The translations under genes were made by a program, and so were the position numbers. Positions 1 through 8,709 of a stretch of DNA of 64,000 bases are shown piece by piece. Position 1 is the first letter of the stretch, and every line of letters starts with the position of its first letter. Below the pieces are notes generated by a model. It saw only the letters and a program-made list of their open reading frames with translations. It made no database searches and had not been told where the DNA came from. The stretch spans positions 62,001 to 126,000 of the forward strand of contig NZ_BBJT01000002.1 in assembly GCF_000739915.1 (NCBI RefSeq). The letters are read 5' to 3'. This DNA is from Paenibacillus chitinolyticus NBRC 15660 (GTDB lineage: Bacteria; Bacillota; Bacilli; Paenibacillales; NBRC-103111).

Positions 1-217
1 CTCCCGGTCCTTTTTCCCGTTCATTGCACACATAGCGGATGCGCACATCTTTGCGTGTCCACTCGCGGATCGTCTCTTCCGTATGATCCGTGCTTCGGTC
101 ATCAACGACGATCAGTTCCCAGTTGGCGTAAGACTGGCGCAAGATGGACTCGATCGCGCCGGAAATGATTTGCGCCCGATTATACGTTGGCATCACAATG
201 CTTATCAACGGCTCCAC
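1..217 (-). CDS. Glycosyltransferase family 2, N-terminal fragment cut by the window edge
   Basis: The minus strand reads a GT-A fold N-terminus: PLISIVMPTYNRA, then SILRQSYANWELIVVDDRSTD, split here by the typical GT2 spacing. The VVDDRSTD segment is the nucleotide-sugar binding region of GT2 enzymes. I chose GTG at 217 because GGAG lies 8 nt upstream; an in-frame GTG nine bases earlier has no usable spacing. The remaining protein lies to the left of the window. GT2 enzymes transfer sugars from nucleotide donors, usually for surface glycans. The acceptor cannot be inferred. Confidence 0.85.
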   Translation of the reverse strand, partial: MEPLISIVMPTYNRAQIISGAIESILRQSYANWELIVVDDRSTDHTEETIREWTRKDVRIRYVCNEREKGPG

Positions 218-396
218 TCGCTTCACTCCAATCGTCACAAAATAGTTGCCTTAAATCATCGTCAGTGTAAATGCGTAAGCGGGAAGCCGTCAAGTCTGAA
301 AAGCGTACGGCGGTTTAAGCACGCCCTGCTTATGAGTTAAAAACATGCCTGATTCCAAAACGGATATGCCAGCTTGCTCGCAGCCTTCCGCAACGC

Positions 397-429
397 AAAA
401 GGCGCTCCGCTTCATTTACGCGGAGCGCC
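397..429 (-). terminator. Intrinsic terminator after the MarR gene
   Basis: A perfect 10-bp inverted repeat, GGCGCTCCGC at 401-410 and its complement at 420-429, is followed on the minus strand by TTTT. It sits about 50 bp past the stop of the minus-strand MarR gene. Confidence 0.75.
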
Positions 430-479
430 ACAGTTCGCATTGGAAGATGTCTCCATAATTTCATAGGAAATCGTCTTCT

Positions 480-908
480 TTATATGCGTTCATTGATTTT
501 GATCAACAATTTCTTTAAGACTTGCTTCTCCTCGTCGGTAAGGGCTTGAACAATTTCCTCCTCCACCTTTTGGAATGAGTCTTGAAAGTCTTCAATCAGT
601 TCAATCGCTTTGGGCAGTACATATATATTTTTTTGCCGTTCATTATTGGCCGGGATTTTACGCTCGATGAACCCTTTTTGCTCCAGACCTTGAAGCATGC
701 TTGTAATGCTGGCCCCACGCAGATGAAACCGATCTGCTAGGTCCTTTTGAATAAGATGATTATCTTGGTTCTCGTAAATATAGTCGATTACTTTTCCTTG
801 CTGAGCGTTTAACCCCAGCTCTTTTATACTCTCGTCGGCTCTTTTCTTTAACTTAAGACCGATAATCTGAAACAAATCCAGATAAGGCGTATCCTTTCGG
901 GATTGCAT
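480..908 (-). CDS. MarR-family repressor
   Basis: A 142-residue winged-helix regulator. The DNA-binding core is visible as LIQKDLADRFHLRGASITSM followed by LEQKGFIERK and the wing NNERQKNIYVL. MarR proteins bind palindromes as dimers and release on binding a small ligand. The ORF is open to 956, but I start at 908 because a GGGGG-rich ribosome site sits just upstream and the extra 16 residues are not MarR-like. The gene is divergent from the amidohydrolase at 1072. Both share a TTAG-AAAA-CTAA palindrome, at 935-946 in this gene's leader and at 1011-1024 in the neighbour's promoter, so self-repression and control of the hydrolase are likely. Confidence 0.9.
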   Translation of the reverse strand: MQSRKDTPYLDLFQIIGLKLKKRADESIKELGLNAQQGKVIDYIYENQDNHLIQKDLADRFHLRGASITSMLQGLEQKGFIERKIPANNERQKNIYVLPKAIELIEDFQDSFQKVEEEIVQALTDEEKQVLKKLLIKINERI

Positions 909-960
909 GACCGTCCCCCCTCCCCCTGTAATTGTTAGAAAACTAATTGTAAGCATTTAA

Positions 961-989
961 ACTATACAGTGATCCTATAGGCATGTCAA
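961..989 (-). promoter_or_regulatory. Promoter of the MarR gene
   Basis: On the minus strand TTGACA (984-989) is followed after exactly 17 nt by TATAGT (961-966), a near-consensus sigma-A promoter. A TTAGAAAACTAA operator at 935-946 lies just downstream in the 5' leader. Confidence 0.8.
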
Positions 990-1004
990 ATAAATATTAG
1001 TTTG

Positions 1005-1033
1005 TTGACAGTTAGAAAACTAACAGTTATACT
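1005..1033 (+). promoter_or_regulatory. Amidohydrolase promoter with a MarR-type operator in its spacer
   Basis: TTGACA (1005-1010) and TATACT (1028-1033) are separated by 17 nt. GTTAGAAAACTAAC (1011-1024), a perfect palindrome around AAAA, fills the spacer, so a bound dimer would block RNA polymerase. The same core recurs at 935-946. Confidence 0.85.
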
Positions 1034-1071
1034 CCGAATTGTTGAAAGACAAACACCTGGGAGGAATTCAA

Positions 1072-2382
1072 ATGGAGAATGTAGCTCAAAATGCTGCGTT
1101 AGAACAAGTTACGGCGATTACAAATGTACGGATCTTTGATGGAGAGCAAATTATTGCGCCCAGACATATTGTCATTAAAGGGAAGTCCATTATTTCAGTG
1201 GGCGGAGATCTTCCGGCCGATGCAATACTTATCGATGGAGAAAATGCGACTCTACTGCCTGGTCTGATTGATGCACATGTCCACACCTCAATCGGCGGAT
1301 TACGAGATGCCTTAAAATTCGGCGTTACAACCGAACTCGAAATGAACGGCGATTTTACTAAAAGAGGGCGCGAAATTCAGTTGAAAAATGTGAATGACGT
1401 CGCAGACGTCCGTTCTGCCGGCACAGCGATCACCGCTCCAGGCGGACACCCGGATGAATTACTGCCGGATGGAGATGAAATACCGGAATTCGTATTAAAG
1501 GAACTAGAGAAATTATCGGAGGAAGACCGGGAGGCGATGTTGGCCGCTTACGCTCACGATCACGAAGAAATACCGCAAGTGACGACGGTGGAAGAAGCGA
1601 TTAAACATGTGCACACTCAAGTGGAGAATGGAGCCGACTATATTAAGATCATGATTGAAGAAGGAACGGTTATGGGTGCACCCGGCCTGCCTGTACTAAG
1701 CGACGAGATTCTAAAAACAGCCGTGACAGAAGCCCACAAGTTCGATAAGCTGGTCATCGCCCACGTCTTGACGGCTCGTTCATCGCAAGAAGCTATCGAT
1801 TTTGGAGTCGACGGTTTGGGTCACTTGTTTATCGACAGACCCGAGTATACGTCCGAGTTAGTGAAATCCATAGCGGATTCAGGCGCTTTTGTTACACCGT
1901 GCTTGGTGTTGAATTCATCGATTATTGGAAATCCGGCCTCGGAATTGGCGAATGATCCGCGTGTTCATTCCAAATTAAGTCCGGATTGGATCGATATTTT
2001 GAACTCCAGCTTCAATACGTACCCGCAGGGCAATATGGAGAACAGCTTCAAGAATGTGATGGACCTTCACCGTGCCGGAGTTGATATTCTGGTAGGGACG
2101 GATGTCGCGCCGGTTCCCGTTCCGAACCTTGGCGGCCTTGCTCATGGGGCCAGTGTCCACCACGAAATGCAGCTGCTGGTGAAGGCCGGGTTCACTCCGA
2201 TCGAAGCTCTTCAGTCCGCTACTTCCAAACCGGCCCGCTGCTTCGGACTTCACGATCGCGGCCGTATTACCGAAGGTGCGCGCGCTGATCTTATTCTCGT
2301 AAACGGTGATCCGACCACTACTATTTCGGATACCTTGTCGATCAAATCCTTGTGGTTCAATGGTACGCAGCAGCTAGGTTAA
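1072..2382 (+). CDS. Amidohydrolase family metal-dependent hydrolase
   Basis: A 436-residue protein of the amidohydrolase superfamily (imidazolonepropionase/prolidase-like branch). It has a small N-terminal beta domain followed by a TIM barrel. Metal-site motifs are visible in order: DAHVHTS with His69 and His71, a DYIKIM lysine that could bridge the metals when carbamylated, AHVLTARS and GHLFID histidines, and GTDVAP with the catalytic Asp. Start ATG 1072 follows GGGAGG at 7-nt spacing. The upstream in-frame start at 1039 has no ribosome site. The substrate is unknown. Control by the divergent MarR suggests induction by the substrate or a related xenobiotic. A hairpin follows the stop. Confidence 0.88.
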   Translation: MENVAQNAALEQVTAITNVRIFDGEQIIAPRHIVIKGKSIISVGGDLPADAILIDGENATLLPGLIDAHVHTSIGGLRDALKFGVTTELEMNGDFTKRGREIQLKNVNDVADVRSAGTAITAPGGHPDELLPDGDEIPEFVLKELEKLSEEDREAMLAAYAHDHEEIPQVTTVEEAIKHVHTQVENGADYIKIMIEEGTVMGAPGLPVLSDEILKTAVTEAHKFDKLVIAHVLTARSSQEAIDFGVDGLGHLFIDRPEYTSELVKSIADSGAFVTPCLVLNSSIIGNPASELANDPRVHSKLSPDWIDILNSSFNTYPQGNMENSFKNVMDLHRAGVDILVGTDVAPVPVPNLGGLAHGASVHHEMQLLVKAGFTPIEALQSATSKPARCFGLHDRGRITEGARADLILVNGDPTTTISDTLSIKSLWFNGTQQLG

Positions 2383-2409
2383 TCAGCTTAGATTTCCCTG
2401 TACAATGAA

Positions 2410-2445
2410 AACTAAACCTCCGTGCCAAAGCACGGAGGTTTAGTT
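2410..2445 (+). terminator. Strong stem-loop after the amidohydrolase gene
   Basis: A 16-bp perfect stem (2410-2425 with 2430-2445) closes a CAAA loop. The U-tract is weak on the plus strand, and TTTTC follows on the minus strand, so it may act in both directions. Confidence 0.7.
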
Positions 2446-2493
2446 GATGTAATGGATTATTATAAGTCGATGCTCATCGCTTCCGTTCGCTAT

Positions 2494-2703
2494 TTAACCA
2501 ACCAGATCATCAGCTTTTGCCATTGACTCTCGAATCATATCGGAAAATGCTGTGAACGCTTTACTTTTAAACCGGTCTTTGCGGTGGATAAGACTTGTTT
2601 GAGTGAATCTGTATTTTTCCGGAATCGGATAGATGCCAAGATCAGCACATTCCCCCGTTAAAACCGATGCGGGCAGCAATGTGGCGGCAAGCCCGGTTTG
2701 CAC
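2494..2703 (-). pseudogene. C-terminal remnant of a LysR-type regulator
   Basis: Seventy codons read QTGLAATLLPASVLTGE, the typical end of a LysR effector-binding domain (VaaGLGiaLLP), then run to a normal stop. The frame stays open to about 2837 on the 5' side but has no plausible start, no helix-turn-helix and no first effector subdomain. It is a fragment of a protein that is normally about 300 residues. The 5' side overlaps another gene remnant on the opposite strand, so a deletion junction is likely near 2705. Confidence 0.6.
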
Positions 2704-2706
2704 AGA

Positions 2707-2778
2707 GCTTTCAATAAAGCGAAAGCCGCAGGTTATGATAATGACGAACTCGCCGCTGTTATGAAAGTGTTGCGGTAA
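2707..2778 (+). pseudogene. Possible C-terminal scrap of a 3-hydroxyisobutyrate dehydrogenase-type protein
   Basis: The plus strand reads AFNKAKAAGYDNDELAAVMK then VLR and stop. This resembles the last helix of beta-hydroxyacid dehydrogenases (A..aGygd.D.aav). Nothing upstream in this frame continues the family. It is antisense to the open frame extending the LysR remnant, so only one of the two readings need be genuine here. Confidence 0.3.
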
Positions 2779-2888
2779 GAAACCTGACTTTCTATGCAGA
2801 ACCGACTGAACGAGAAATCCGGTTACATTTTCTCCTCACTATTTATTTCTTCAACACAATCCTGATTATATTTTTTAAAACAAGTGAA

Positions 2889-2918
2889 TTGACAAAAAAA
2901 TAAGATATATAGTAAATT
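2889..2918 (+). promoter_or_regulatory. Probable promoter of the small secreted protein
   Basis: Consensus TTGACA at 2889-2894 is followed after 18 nt by TAAATT (2913-2918) in a very AT-rich stretch. It lies about 40 bp upstream of the ribosome site. Confidence 0.45.
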
Positions 2919-2959
2919 TTTACTGTAACCATACTAAATTAATTAAAGGAGTGGTAGTA

Positions 2960-3304
2960 GTGCTTAAAAAGAAATGGCTAGTATTGCCTGTTTTATCTTT
3001 GTCCATGATGACGGTCTTTGGTTTTAGTTCAGCTGTGCTTGCAAGTACGTCTACACAAACTCAAAAATCTTCTGTAGTTTCAGAATCAGAAAAAGCATCA
3101 TTCAACAAAATTTATATTGATAAAACACAAAGACTATATCCTAAGACAAGCTACCCTACCTTTAATGATACTTACGATACGTATCACTATTATGACGGAC
3201 AATATGAAGGTGAACTTAACAGAGATTCCGCCTACACTGAGGACAAATATTTCTTCTATGTTACTTATTCCGGTTGGGCTTACAATACTGACTTACAATC
3301 ATAA
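2960..3304 (+). CDS. Small secreted protein of unknown function
   Basis: A 114-residue protein with a clear Sec signal peptide: LKKKW, a hydrophobic stretch, and a predicted cut after SSAVLA. The mature part is about 85 residues, rich in Tyr, Asp and Thr, with no cysteine and no family I recognise. I start at GTG 2960, 8 nt after AAAGGAG; the in-frame GTG at 2951 overlaps that site. A terminator follows directly, so it is a single-gene unit. Confidence 0.7.
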   Translation: MLKKKWLVLPVLSLSMMTVFGFSSAVLASTSTQTQKSSVVSESEKASFNKIYIDKTQRLYPKTSYPTFNDTYDTYHYYDGQYEGELNRDSAYTEDKYFFYVTYSGWAYNTDLQS

Positions 3305-3317
3305 ACCGATAAACACT

Positions 3318-3360
3318 ATCCCCTGTTTTTCTTAAAAATTCAGGGGATTTTCTCTTTTTT
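3318..3360 (+). terminator. Intrinsic terminator
   Basis: TCCCCTG/CAGGGGA arms enclose an inner TTTTT/AAAAA pairing and are followed by TTTTCTCTTTTTT. Confidence 0.85.
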
Positions 3361-3362
3361 GA

Positions 3363-3593
3363 GCCAATTCTCAACATATATATCACCAAGATAACCCTGG
3401 AACTACTCATATTTTTATAGACACCGGCACAAAAAGTAATGTATATTTATACCTAACAGCCCAGAATACCCCAATTACTCTACTGTTGGGAGGTGTTCGG
3501 CCAAGCGAAGACATTCAATTTGAAAGCGAATTCAAAAACGGAAAAGACCATCCGCCTGGATCAAAGAAAGTGCTTGTCAAGTTCATTCTATGA
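3363..3593 (+). pseudogene. Fragment of a secreted beta-sandwich-like protein, start missing
   Basis: From the codon after a TGA at 3360 the frame is open for 76 codons but has no usable start. It contains HIFIDTGTKSNVYLYLTAQN and ends SKKVLVKFIL. The layout (backbone strand, NTG/DTG turn, short strands, K-x-G-K turn) resembles the mature part of the secreted protein at 24875-25360, which reads KLYAKNTGSKDFRIEV. I infer a decayed paralogue whose signal peptide was lost. The known domain is unidentified. Confidence 0.5.
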
Positions 3594-3613
3594 AAAAAGG
3601 AGCTTGAGATGGT

Positions 3614-3988
3614 ATGAAAAGAAAAATCACGTCTATCGCTTTCATGCTTGTCCTGCTGTTAAGTTTTGCTTCCACTAGTTTTGCGGCCTCTAGCGGACCG
3701 GGTACAGGCAACAATACTTGGGCACCGGTCCAAGCCCACGGCAATATTTATATCGAAGGCAACTTCATAAACGACGGGCAGATCAGCCTCGGGGTTAATT
3801 TTAGGCTGTACCGGGTTACCCCGAACGGAGATGTGCTGGTAGGGAGTAATTGGACGAACACCATTGTGGCCGGTCAAACTGCACGTCTCAAGATTCCCTT
3901 GGCTTCGAATCAACCCGACGGACAGTATAGACTTGTCTTAGACTCGCCGGGTGATTTCACCGTCATTGCTTATCTGGGCTACAATTAA
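3614..3988 (+). CDS. Secreted protein of unknown function
   Basis: 124 residues with a strong signal peptide (MKRK, a 16-residue hydrophobic core, predicted cut after TSFA). The mature domain of about 100 residues is rich in beta strands and ends QYRLVLDSPGDFTVIAYLGY, like a small beta-sandwich. There is no catalytic motif and no cell-wall anchor. ATG 3614 is preceded by AAAAAGGAG at 11 nt. A terminator hairpin follows within 10 bp of the stop. Neighbouring fragments of similar secreted proteins suggest a locus of duplicated small exported proteins. Confidence 0.75.
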   Translation: MKRKITSIAFMLVLLLSFASTSFAASSGPGTGNNTWAPVQAHGNIYIEGNFINDGQISLGVNFRLYRVTPNGDVLVGSNWTNTIVAGQTARLKIPLASNQPDGQYRLVLDSPGDFTVIAYLGYN

Positions 3989-3993
3989 ACGTT

Positions 3994-4045
3994 AAAACCT
4001 CCAATGCCACTTTGCTCCTTACAGTGGCGATGGAGGTTTTGTTTC
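3994..4045 (+). terminator. Intrinsic terminator
   Basis: AAAACCTCC...GGAGGTTTT arms, with an inner TGCCACT/AGTGGCG stem, are followed by GTTTCTT. Confidence 0.8.
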
Positions 4046-4090
4046 TTCAGCTTAACGCAGTTGCTCCTTCGATCTTGGCTAACCGCGGTC

Positions 4091-4117
4091 AAAAACCCCA
4101 GATACTGAGGTTTTACC
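4091..4117 (-). terminator. Intrinsic terminator after fbp
   Basis: On the minus strand AAAACCTCAG/CTGGGGTTTT pairs with one mismatch around TAT and ends in TTTTT. Confidence 0.65.
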
Positions 4118-4168
4118 CCCTCCTTTCTTATGAGCTAGGTTGAGCAATCTTTACCCTTAGCATCTGTT

Positions 4169-6100
4169 TCATTTCATGTAGCGATATTCCAGGAGATTCT
4201 TCAAATTTGAGATTTTCTGCAGCAGCTTCTCCCCGACATTGGTTTCCCTCACCAGCTTTCGCTCCAGTTCTTTGTCCACCAGTCTTTTTACAGACAATAC
4301 GTCCGTTCCGTTACATAACACATCTTCTTTTGAATTAAATTTCTTATGGGCGACGAGCTGCATGCCAAAGGAATTATACAACAACGTATATCCGGCGATG
4401 CCCGTTGTGGATTGATAAGCTTTGGAAAAACCGCCGTCAATGACGATCATTTTCCCATTTGCTTTCACGGGGTTCTCTCCACGAATTTCTTTAACTGGCG
4501 TGTGGCCGTTAATAATATGTCCATGATCCGGATTCAAATCAAACTCCAGCAGGATTTTCCGGCAGATCTCATCATTTTCACGCAAATGGTAGTAAGGGTT
4601 CTTTCTCTCCTTATGGGTCTCTTTATCTTGGATAAAGTACCGTTCAAAGGTGGTCATTTCTCTCTTTCCAAAGAGCGAGGAACATTCCCCTGTCCAGATG
4701 TACCATACCATGTCCGTTGCCAGATCATCCGTCTCTTCCGGATGCGCAAAGGCGTAACGTAAATAATATTCAAAAACATCGATCAGCTGACGGCCCGAAT
4801 ACGTCTTGTCTTCAATCTGCATTTTTTCCATGTTTCCTTCTTCATCCAAAGGAATACAGCCGTGGATTAACAAATTCCCGTTGTATTTTAAATAAAGGCT
4901 GCCCTTTTTCATAAGAAAATTCATATGTCTGGCCAGCTTTTCGGAATGCTGGAGGAAGAACAGCAGCTTCTCCATCACCTGCTGTTCTTCCTCCAGCAAT
5001 TGTTCAGGGTGCTGTGGATTTACGGTTGCGAAACAGGTGTTTTCCAGTGGGTAAGTTTTTCCGCCGATCTTGATCTCATTTTTGTCGTAATCGATCTGCT
5101 CAAGCAAAAGCCTTTCAGACATATGAAAGTAAGGGCGTCTCTTGATAATCGGGATTTCAAGTTTAAACTGGATCATGGCAATGGCTTGATGAATTTTGGT
5201 AATCTGCAGGATTTCCGACTCCGATACGTTATGGTCGGCCGGCAGCTTCGGTCTGAAGCCCGGGTTGTTATCATAGTATTTCTCCGCCAGGTTCAGCAGT
5301 GGGCGAAGATTGATTCCGTATACGTCTTCGATGATGTCAAGATTGTTGTATCTGGCGCAGATCCGGATAATATTCGCAAGGCAGACCAGGGAACCCGCAT
5401 AGGCGCCGATCCAAAGGACATCATGGTTCCCCCACTGAATGTCTACAGAATGGTAGTTGATCAGCGTGTCCATAATTTTATCAGGGTCAGGACCGCGGTC
5501 ATAGATATCTCCGACCACATGAAGATGGTCAACCACCAGGCGCTGGGTCGTATAAGCAAGGCCGATAATGAGCTTGTCCGCTTGGCCCAAGGAGATAATT
5601 TGCCGGTATATTTCATCATAATAGGGGTCTTTATTGTTGGTCGAATCCGTCTTGTATAGAAGCTCTTCTACAATATATACAAACTGCTCCGGCAGAGCTT
5701 TACGCAATTTCGAGCGCGTATATTTGGAAGAGGCATAAGAAATGAGCATAAGCATTTGTTCAATCGTTTGTCTATGCCACTGGTTCAAAGCTTGTTGATT
5801 GCACAGTTCTGCTTTAACCAGCTGTATTTTTTCTTCCGGATAATAAACTAATGCCGCAAAATCATTGATTTCATTATCCGTCCAAACCTCACGGAATAAA
5901 TCTTTGATTTTCTCTTTTACATTACCCGAACCGTTTCTTAGTACATGCTGAAAAGCCTGGTACTCCCCATGCAAATCACTGACAAAATGCTCGGTTCCCT
6001 TGGGGAGATTGGAGATCGCTTCAAGGTTGATGATTTCTGTTACGACTTTTTCTTCCGTATCATATTTCTGGGCCAATAAATCTAGAAACTGTGCATCCAA
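4169..6100 (-). CDS. fbp: Fructose-1,6-bisphosphatase class III
   Basis: A 643-residue cytosolic enzyme that hydrolyses fructose-1,6-bisphosphate to fructose-6-phosphate in gluconeogenesis. Length matches the Bacillales class III family. Calcineurin-like metal motifs are present in order: SDLHGEY (residues 41-47), [14 protein letters not shown], a C-terminal NGHTPVKE, and [19 protein letters not shown]. The start is TTG at 6100, 9 nt after AAGGAGG; no ATG nearby fits. It is a single gene with its own downstream terminator. Confidence 0.97.
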   Translation of the reverse strand: MDAQFLDLLAQKYDTEEKVVTEIINLEAISNLPKGTEHFVSDLHGEYQAFQHVLRNGSGNVKEKIKDLFREVWTDNEINDFAALVYYPEEKIQLVKAELCNQQALNQWHRQTIEQMLMLISYASSKYTRSKLRKALPEQFVYIVEELLYKTDSTNNKDPYYDEIYRQIISLGQADKLIIGLAYTTQRLVVDHLHVVGDIYDRGPDPDKIMDTLINYHSVDIQWGNHDVLWIGAYAGSLVCLANIIRICARYNNLDIIEDVYGINLRPLLNLAEKYYDNNPGFRPKLPADHNVSESEILQITKIHQAIAMIQFKLEIPIIKRRPYFHMSERLLLEQIDYDKNEIKIGGKTYPLENTCFATVNPQHPEQLLEEEQQVMEKLLFFLQHSEKLARHMNFLMKKGSLYLKYNGNLLIHGCIPLDEEGNMEKMQIEDKTYSGRQLIDVFEYYLRYAFAHPEETDDLATDMVWYIWTGECSSLFGKREMTTFERYFIQDKETHKERKNPYYHLRENDEICRKILLEFDLNPDHGHIINGHTPVKEIRGENPVKANGKMIVIDGGFSKAYQSTTGIAGYTLLYNSFGMQLVAHKKFNSKEDVLCNGTDVLSVKRLVDKELERKLVRETNVGEKLLQKISNLKNLLEYRYMK

Positions 6101-6326
6101 AACAGATGTCCTCCTTCAAGGAAATATGGTGATGTATAGCCGGGTGTATTTAGAAGCCCTATTCCTTTTAAGAGGATTTTAATTGGGCTAGCCGCGTAAC
6201 TTAGTGTAAACAGTAGGAATATATGTTCAATAGATATGGATAAATATCCTTTTCCCTAACTTGAACTTTTTGGAAACTTCTCTTCATATTGCGTTAAACT
6301 CCCTGCCCGTTACTTTAATGAACGAA

Positions 6327-6354
6327 GGGGAACTTGCCGCGCGGCAAATTCCCC
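6327..6354 (-). terminator. Stem-loop after the DJ-1/PfpI gene
   Basis: GGGGAA-TTGCCGC pairs with GCGGCAA-TTCCCC almost without a loop, just past the stop of the minus-strand gene. The downstream U-run is poor (TTCGTTCATT), so termination strength is uncertain. Confidence 0.5.
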
Positions 6355-6371
6355 ACTACCGTACTCATCGC

Positions 6372-6971
6372 TTAATCTCTTTTCCAATCATACTCCATAA
6401 TATTAGCAGCTTCTATAGCTGTATCTTCACCCAATAATTTTTCTACAACATATAACGCTGCGTCCATACCTGCGGATACTCCGGCAGATAATACAATTTT
6501 CCCGTTATCAACATAGCGGGCTTCTTCTAATATTTCAGTAGAAGTAGGTACAACATCCCTTAATTCATTTATAGCCAAACGATTTGTTGTAACTTTTAAT
6601 CCATCCAATAAAGTCGCTTTTGCTAAAAGTAAGGCTCCAGTACAGACGGACAGGATGATTTCAACATCATTTGATGTCTCACGAATCCAGTTCGTAATCG
6701 TCTCATTGTTCATTTCTTTTCTTGAACCCCATCCTCCGGGAACCACCAAAATATCAGGTTTAGGACAGTTAGCAATCGTATATGCTGGATTGATGCTTAG
6801 TCCTCCCGAGGCTTTTATCGGACTGTCATTTTCCGCCACAGTGAACACATTGAAGTCTTGCCCGCTATTACTGCCTGCAATAAAAACTTCAAACGGTCCA
6901 GCAAAATCCAAAGGTTCAACCTGTTCAAAAATTAATACGGCTACATTTCTTGTCTGCCGTACCTGTTCCAT
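6372..6971 (-). CDS. DJ-1/PfpI family protein (isonitrile hydratase-like)
   Basis: A 199-residue single-domain protein. VPGGWGSRKE and the nucleophile elbow LSVCTGALLLAKA place a reactive cysteine at residue 110, as in DJ-1/PfpI and the isonitrile hydratase/AraC-N branch. ATG 6971 follows GGGAG at 8 nt. The longer reading to 7043 would run through the terminator of the upstream riboswitch and is rejected. The exact substrate is unknown. The leader at 6988-7096 matches a ZTP riboswitch, so expression should follow the purine/one-carbon alarmone ZTP/ZMP, which hints at a repair or hydrolytic role when folate is short. Confidence 0.88.
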   Translation of the reverse strand: MEQVRQTRNVAVLIFEQVEPLDFAGPFEVFIAGSNSGQDFNVFTVAENDSPIKASGGLSINPAYTIANCPKPDILVVPGGWGSRKEMNNETITNWIRETSNDVEIILSVCTGALLLAKATLLDGLKVTTNRLAINELRDVVPTSTEILEEARYVDNGKIVLSAGVSAGMDAALYVVEKLLGEDTAIEAANIMEYDWKRD

Positions 6972-6987
6972 ATTATCATCTCCCATA

Positions 6988-7096
6988 TAAAAAAATAAAA
7001 GCATTAGGTCTAAGACCAAATACTTTGCCCAGGCGTATGGCATATGAAATATGTGCTCCCTCGTGGTTCTCCACGTTTACGCCAGTCACACATACC
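6988..7096 (-). promoter_or_regulatory. ZTP (pfl-type) riboswitch with a transcription terminator
   Basis: Read on the minus strand, the leader has the conserved parts of the ZTP/ZMP riboswitch in order. They are GTGACTGGCG (7089-7080), a hairpin CGTGG-AGAA-CCACG, GAGGGAGCAC pairing back to the 5' ATGTGT, and the 3' block CGCCTGGGCA (7035-7026), whose CGCC can pair with the earlier GGCG as the known pseudoknot. A terminator stem follows at 7001-7024 (11 bp with one mismatch around TTA) and then TTTTATTTTTTT (7000-6989). The ribosome site of the DJ-1/PfpI gene lies directly after. A TATAAT box sits upstream at 7110-7115. The family is known to turn genes on when ZTP accumulates. Confidence 0.9.
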
Positions 7097-7404
7097 AAAT
7101 ATTCACTTTATTATAATCTAAAAATTAAAACAAATACCAGCATTTGTTGCGTTATCCTGCCCGTTAGCGGAAAAGAGACCAATTGTTGCACACTGCATCT
7201 TCGTGAGGAAAAGTAAGGATGGTATACCAAAATATCGTCCACATCTCAATTCCTCCGTTTTTTTGTTGATTCCCTTTTTCTTCAATAGGGTTCCCAATTA
7301 CTTAACAAGATATAGAAAGGCGCCTATGCGCGAATCGTTTGCGGTTAATGATCAGATAAATCGGAGATAATTCAACACATACCGACATCTGGAGGAACTG
7401 CCAC

Positions 7405-8709
7405 ATGAATTCCAACGATCAATCGACCGGGCAAAATGCCTATTTGAAAGAGCTTAATGCCCTATTTATCCCTTTTAACGAAATGGAAAACCTGGACCGA
7501 ATAGTTGAAGCCATTGGAGACGCGGATATGGTGCTGCTTGGCGAAGCAAGCCATGGAACCTCGGATTTTTACCGGGTGCGGGCCGAGCTTTCGAAGAGGC
7601 TGATTACAAGCAAGGGTTTCAACATCATCGGCGTCGAAGGAGATTGGCCCGCCGCTTACCGGCTGAACCGTTATGTCAAAGGAAAGGCAGGAGCCGATTC
7701 CTCGGCGGCCGAGGCGCTCGGCGATTTTACCCGCTGGCCTACCTGGATGTGGGCGAATACGGAGATTCGCGATTTCGCGGAGTGGTTGAAGGCGCATAAT
7801 GCGGCAAGTCACGGGAACGGCAGCGAGCGTCAGAAGGTCGGATTTTACGGCATAGACATGTATTCGCTGTGGGAATCGATGGAGGCCGTTATCGGCTACC
7901 TGGAAAAAACTCGGTCTCCCCAGCTTGAACAAGCCCGCATGACCTACGCCTGTTTCGAGCCCTACAGCAGGGACCATCAGACGTATGGTATCGCGGCAGG
8001 CTTGCTCTCGGAGAGCTGCGAGGATGAAGTAGTCGAGCTGCTGAAGCAGATGCGGAGCCGGCGCATGGCACATCCGGGAAGTGAGGAAGAATTGAGTGCG
8101 GAGGTGAATATGCTGGTCACTTCCAGCTCGGAGGCCTACTATCGGACGATGGTCCGAGGCGGACCGCAGTCCTGGAATGTGCGGGACCGGCATATGGTTG
8201 AATCCCTGAAACGAATTATGTCCTATTACGGGTCCTCCGCCAAAGCCATTGTCTGGGAGCATAATACGCATATCGGGGATGCACGGGCAACAGATATGGC
8301 GCAAGAGGGCATGGTCAACGTGGGGCAGCTGCTTCGGGAAGATCCGGAGCAGCGGGTGTTTGCCGTTGGCTTCGGTACCTATCAGGGCGAGGTGTTGGCC
8401 GGAAGTGCCTGGGGTGATCCGGTGGAGAAAATGACCGTACCGCCCGGACAACCGGGAAGTTGGGAAGATTATATGCACCGGGCCGGAGGCGGAGTGGACG
8501 GCATGGTCATACTCTCCGAGGCATCCTCCGTGTTCCAGACGGTCATTGGCCACCGTGCCATCGGTGTCGTATACGATCCGAATCATGAGCAATTCGGAAA
8601 TTACGTGCCTTCGAGCATGAAGGACCGCTATGATGCGTTTGTTCATCTCGACCGGACTACGGCACTTCACCCCCTGCCTATCCTTCGGCCAGTTGCGGAA
8701 AAAGTATAA
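7405..8709 (+). CDS. Erythromycin esterase-like hydrolase
   Basis: 434 residues of the erythromycin esterase family. The catalytic-site motifs are LLGEASHGTSDFY (Glu47, His50), GVEGDWPAAYRLN, and a C-terminal WEHNTHIGDARATDM. Ere enzymes open the macrolide lactone using a water activated by His. Many chromosomal homologues have no proven macrolide activity, so resistance is only possible. ATG 7405 is 7-8 nt after TGGAGG. GC is higher than in the flanking spacers. It stands alone and is followed by a terminator at 8842. Confidence 0.9.
   Translation: MNSNDQSTGQNAYLKELNALFIPFNEMENLDRIVEAIGDADMVLLGEASHGTSDFYRVRAELSKRLITSKGFNIIGVEGDWPAAYRLNRYVKGKAGADSSAAEALGDFTRWPTWMWANTEIRDFAEWLKAHNAASHGNGSERQKVGFYGIDMYSLWESMEAVIGYLEKTRSPQLEQARMTYACFEPYSRDHQTYGIAAGLLSESCEDEVVELLKQMRSRRMAHPGSEEELSAEVNMLVTSSSEAYYRTMVRGGPQSWNVRDRHMVESLKRIMSYYGSSAKAIVWEHNTHIGDARATDMAQEGMVNVGQLLREDPEQRVFAVGFGTYQGEVLAGSAWGDPVEKMTVPPGQPGSWEDYMHRAGGGVDGMVILSEASSVFQTVIGHRAIGVVYDPNHEQFGNYVPSSMKDRYDAFVHLDRTTALHPLPILRPVAEKV

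Noticed and set aside
83-340. 85-codon plus-strand frame at the left edge
   Set aside because: Antisense to the GT2 start and without a domain.
3493-3678. 61-codon frame between secreted-protein genes
   Set aside because: Its frame conflicts with the better coding pattern of the fragment at 3363-3593.
4925-5659. 244-codon plus-strand frame inside fbp
   Set aside because: It is antisense to conserved phosphatase motifs, with no recognisable domain.
7018-7096. N-terminal extension of the DJ-1/PfpI protein to 7043
   Set aside because: The added codons are the 3' part of the riboswitch and its terminator.
7462-8670. 402-codon open frame antisense to the erythromycin-esterase-like gene
   Set aside because: It mirrors a GC-rich real gene, has no family signature and no ribosome site.
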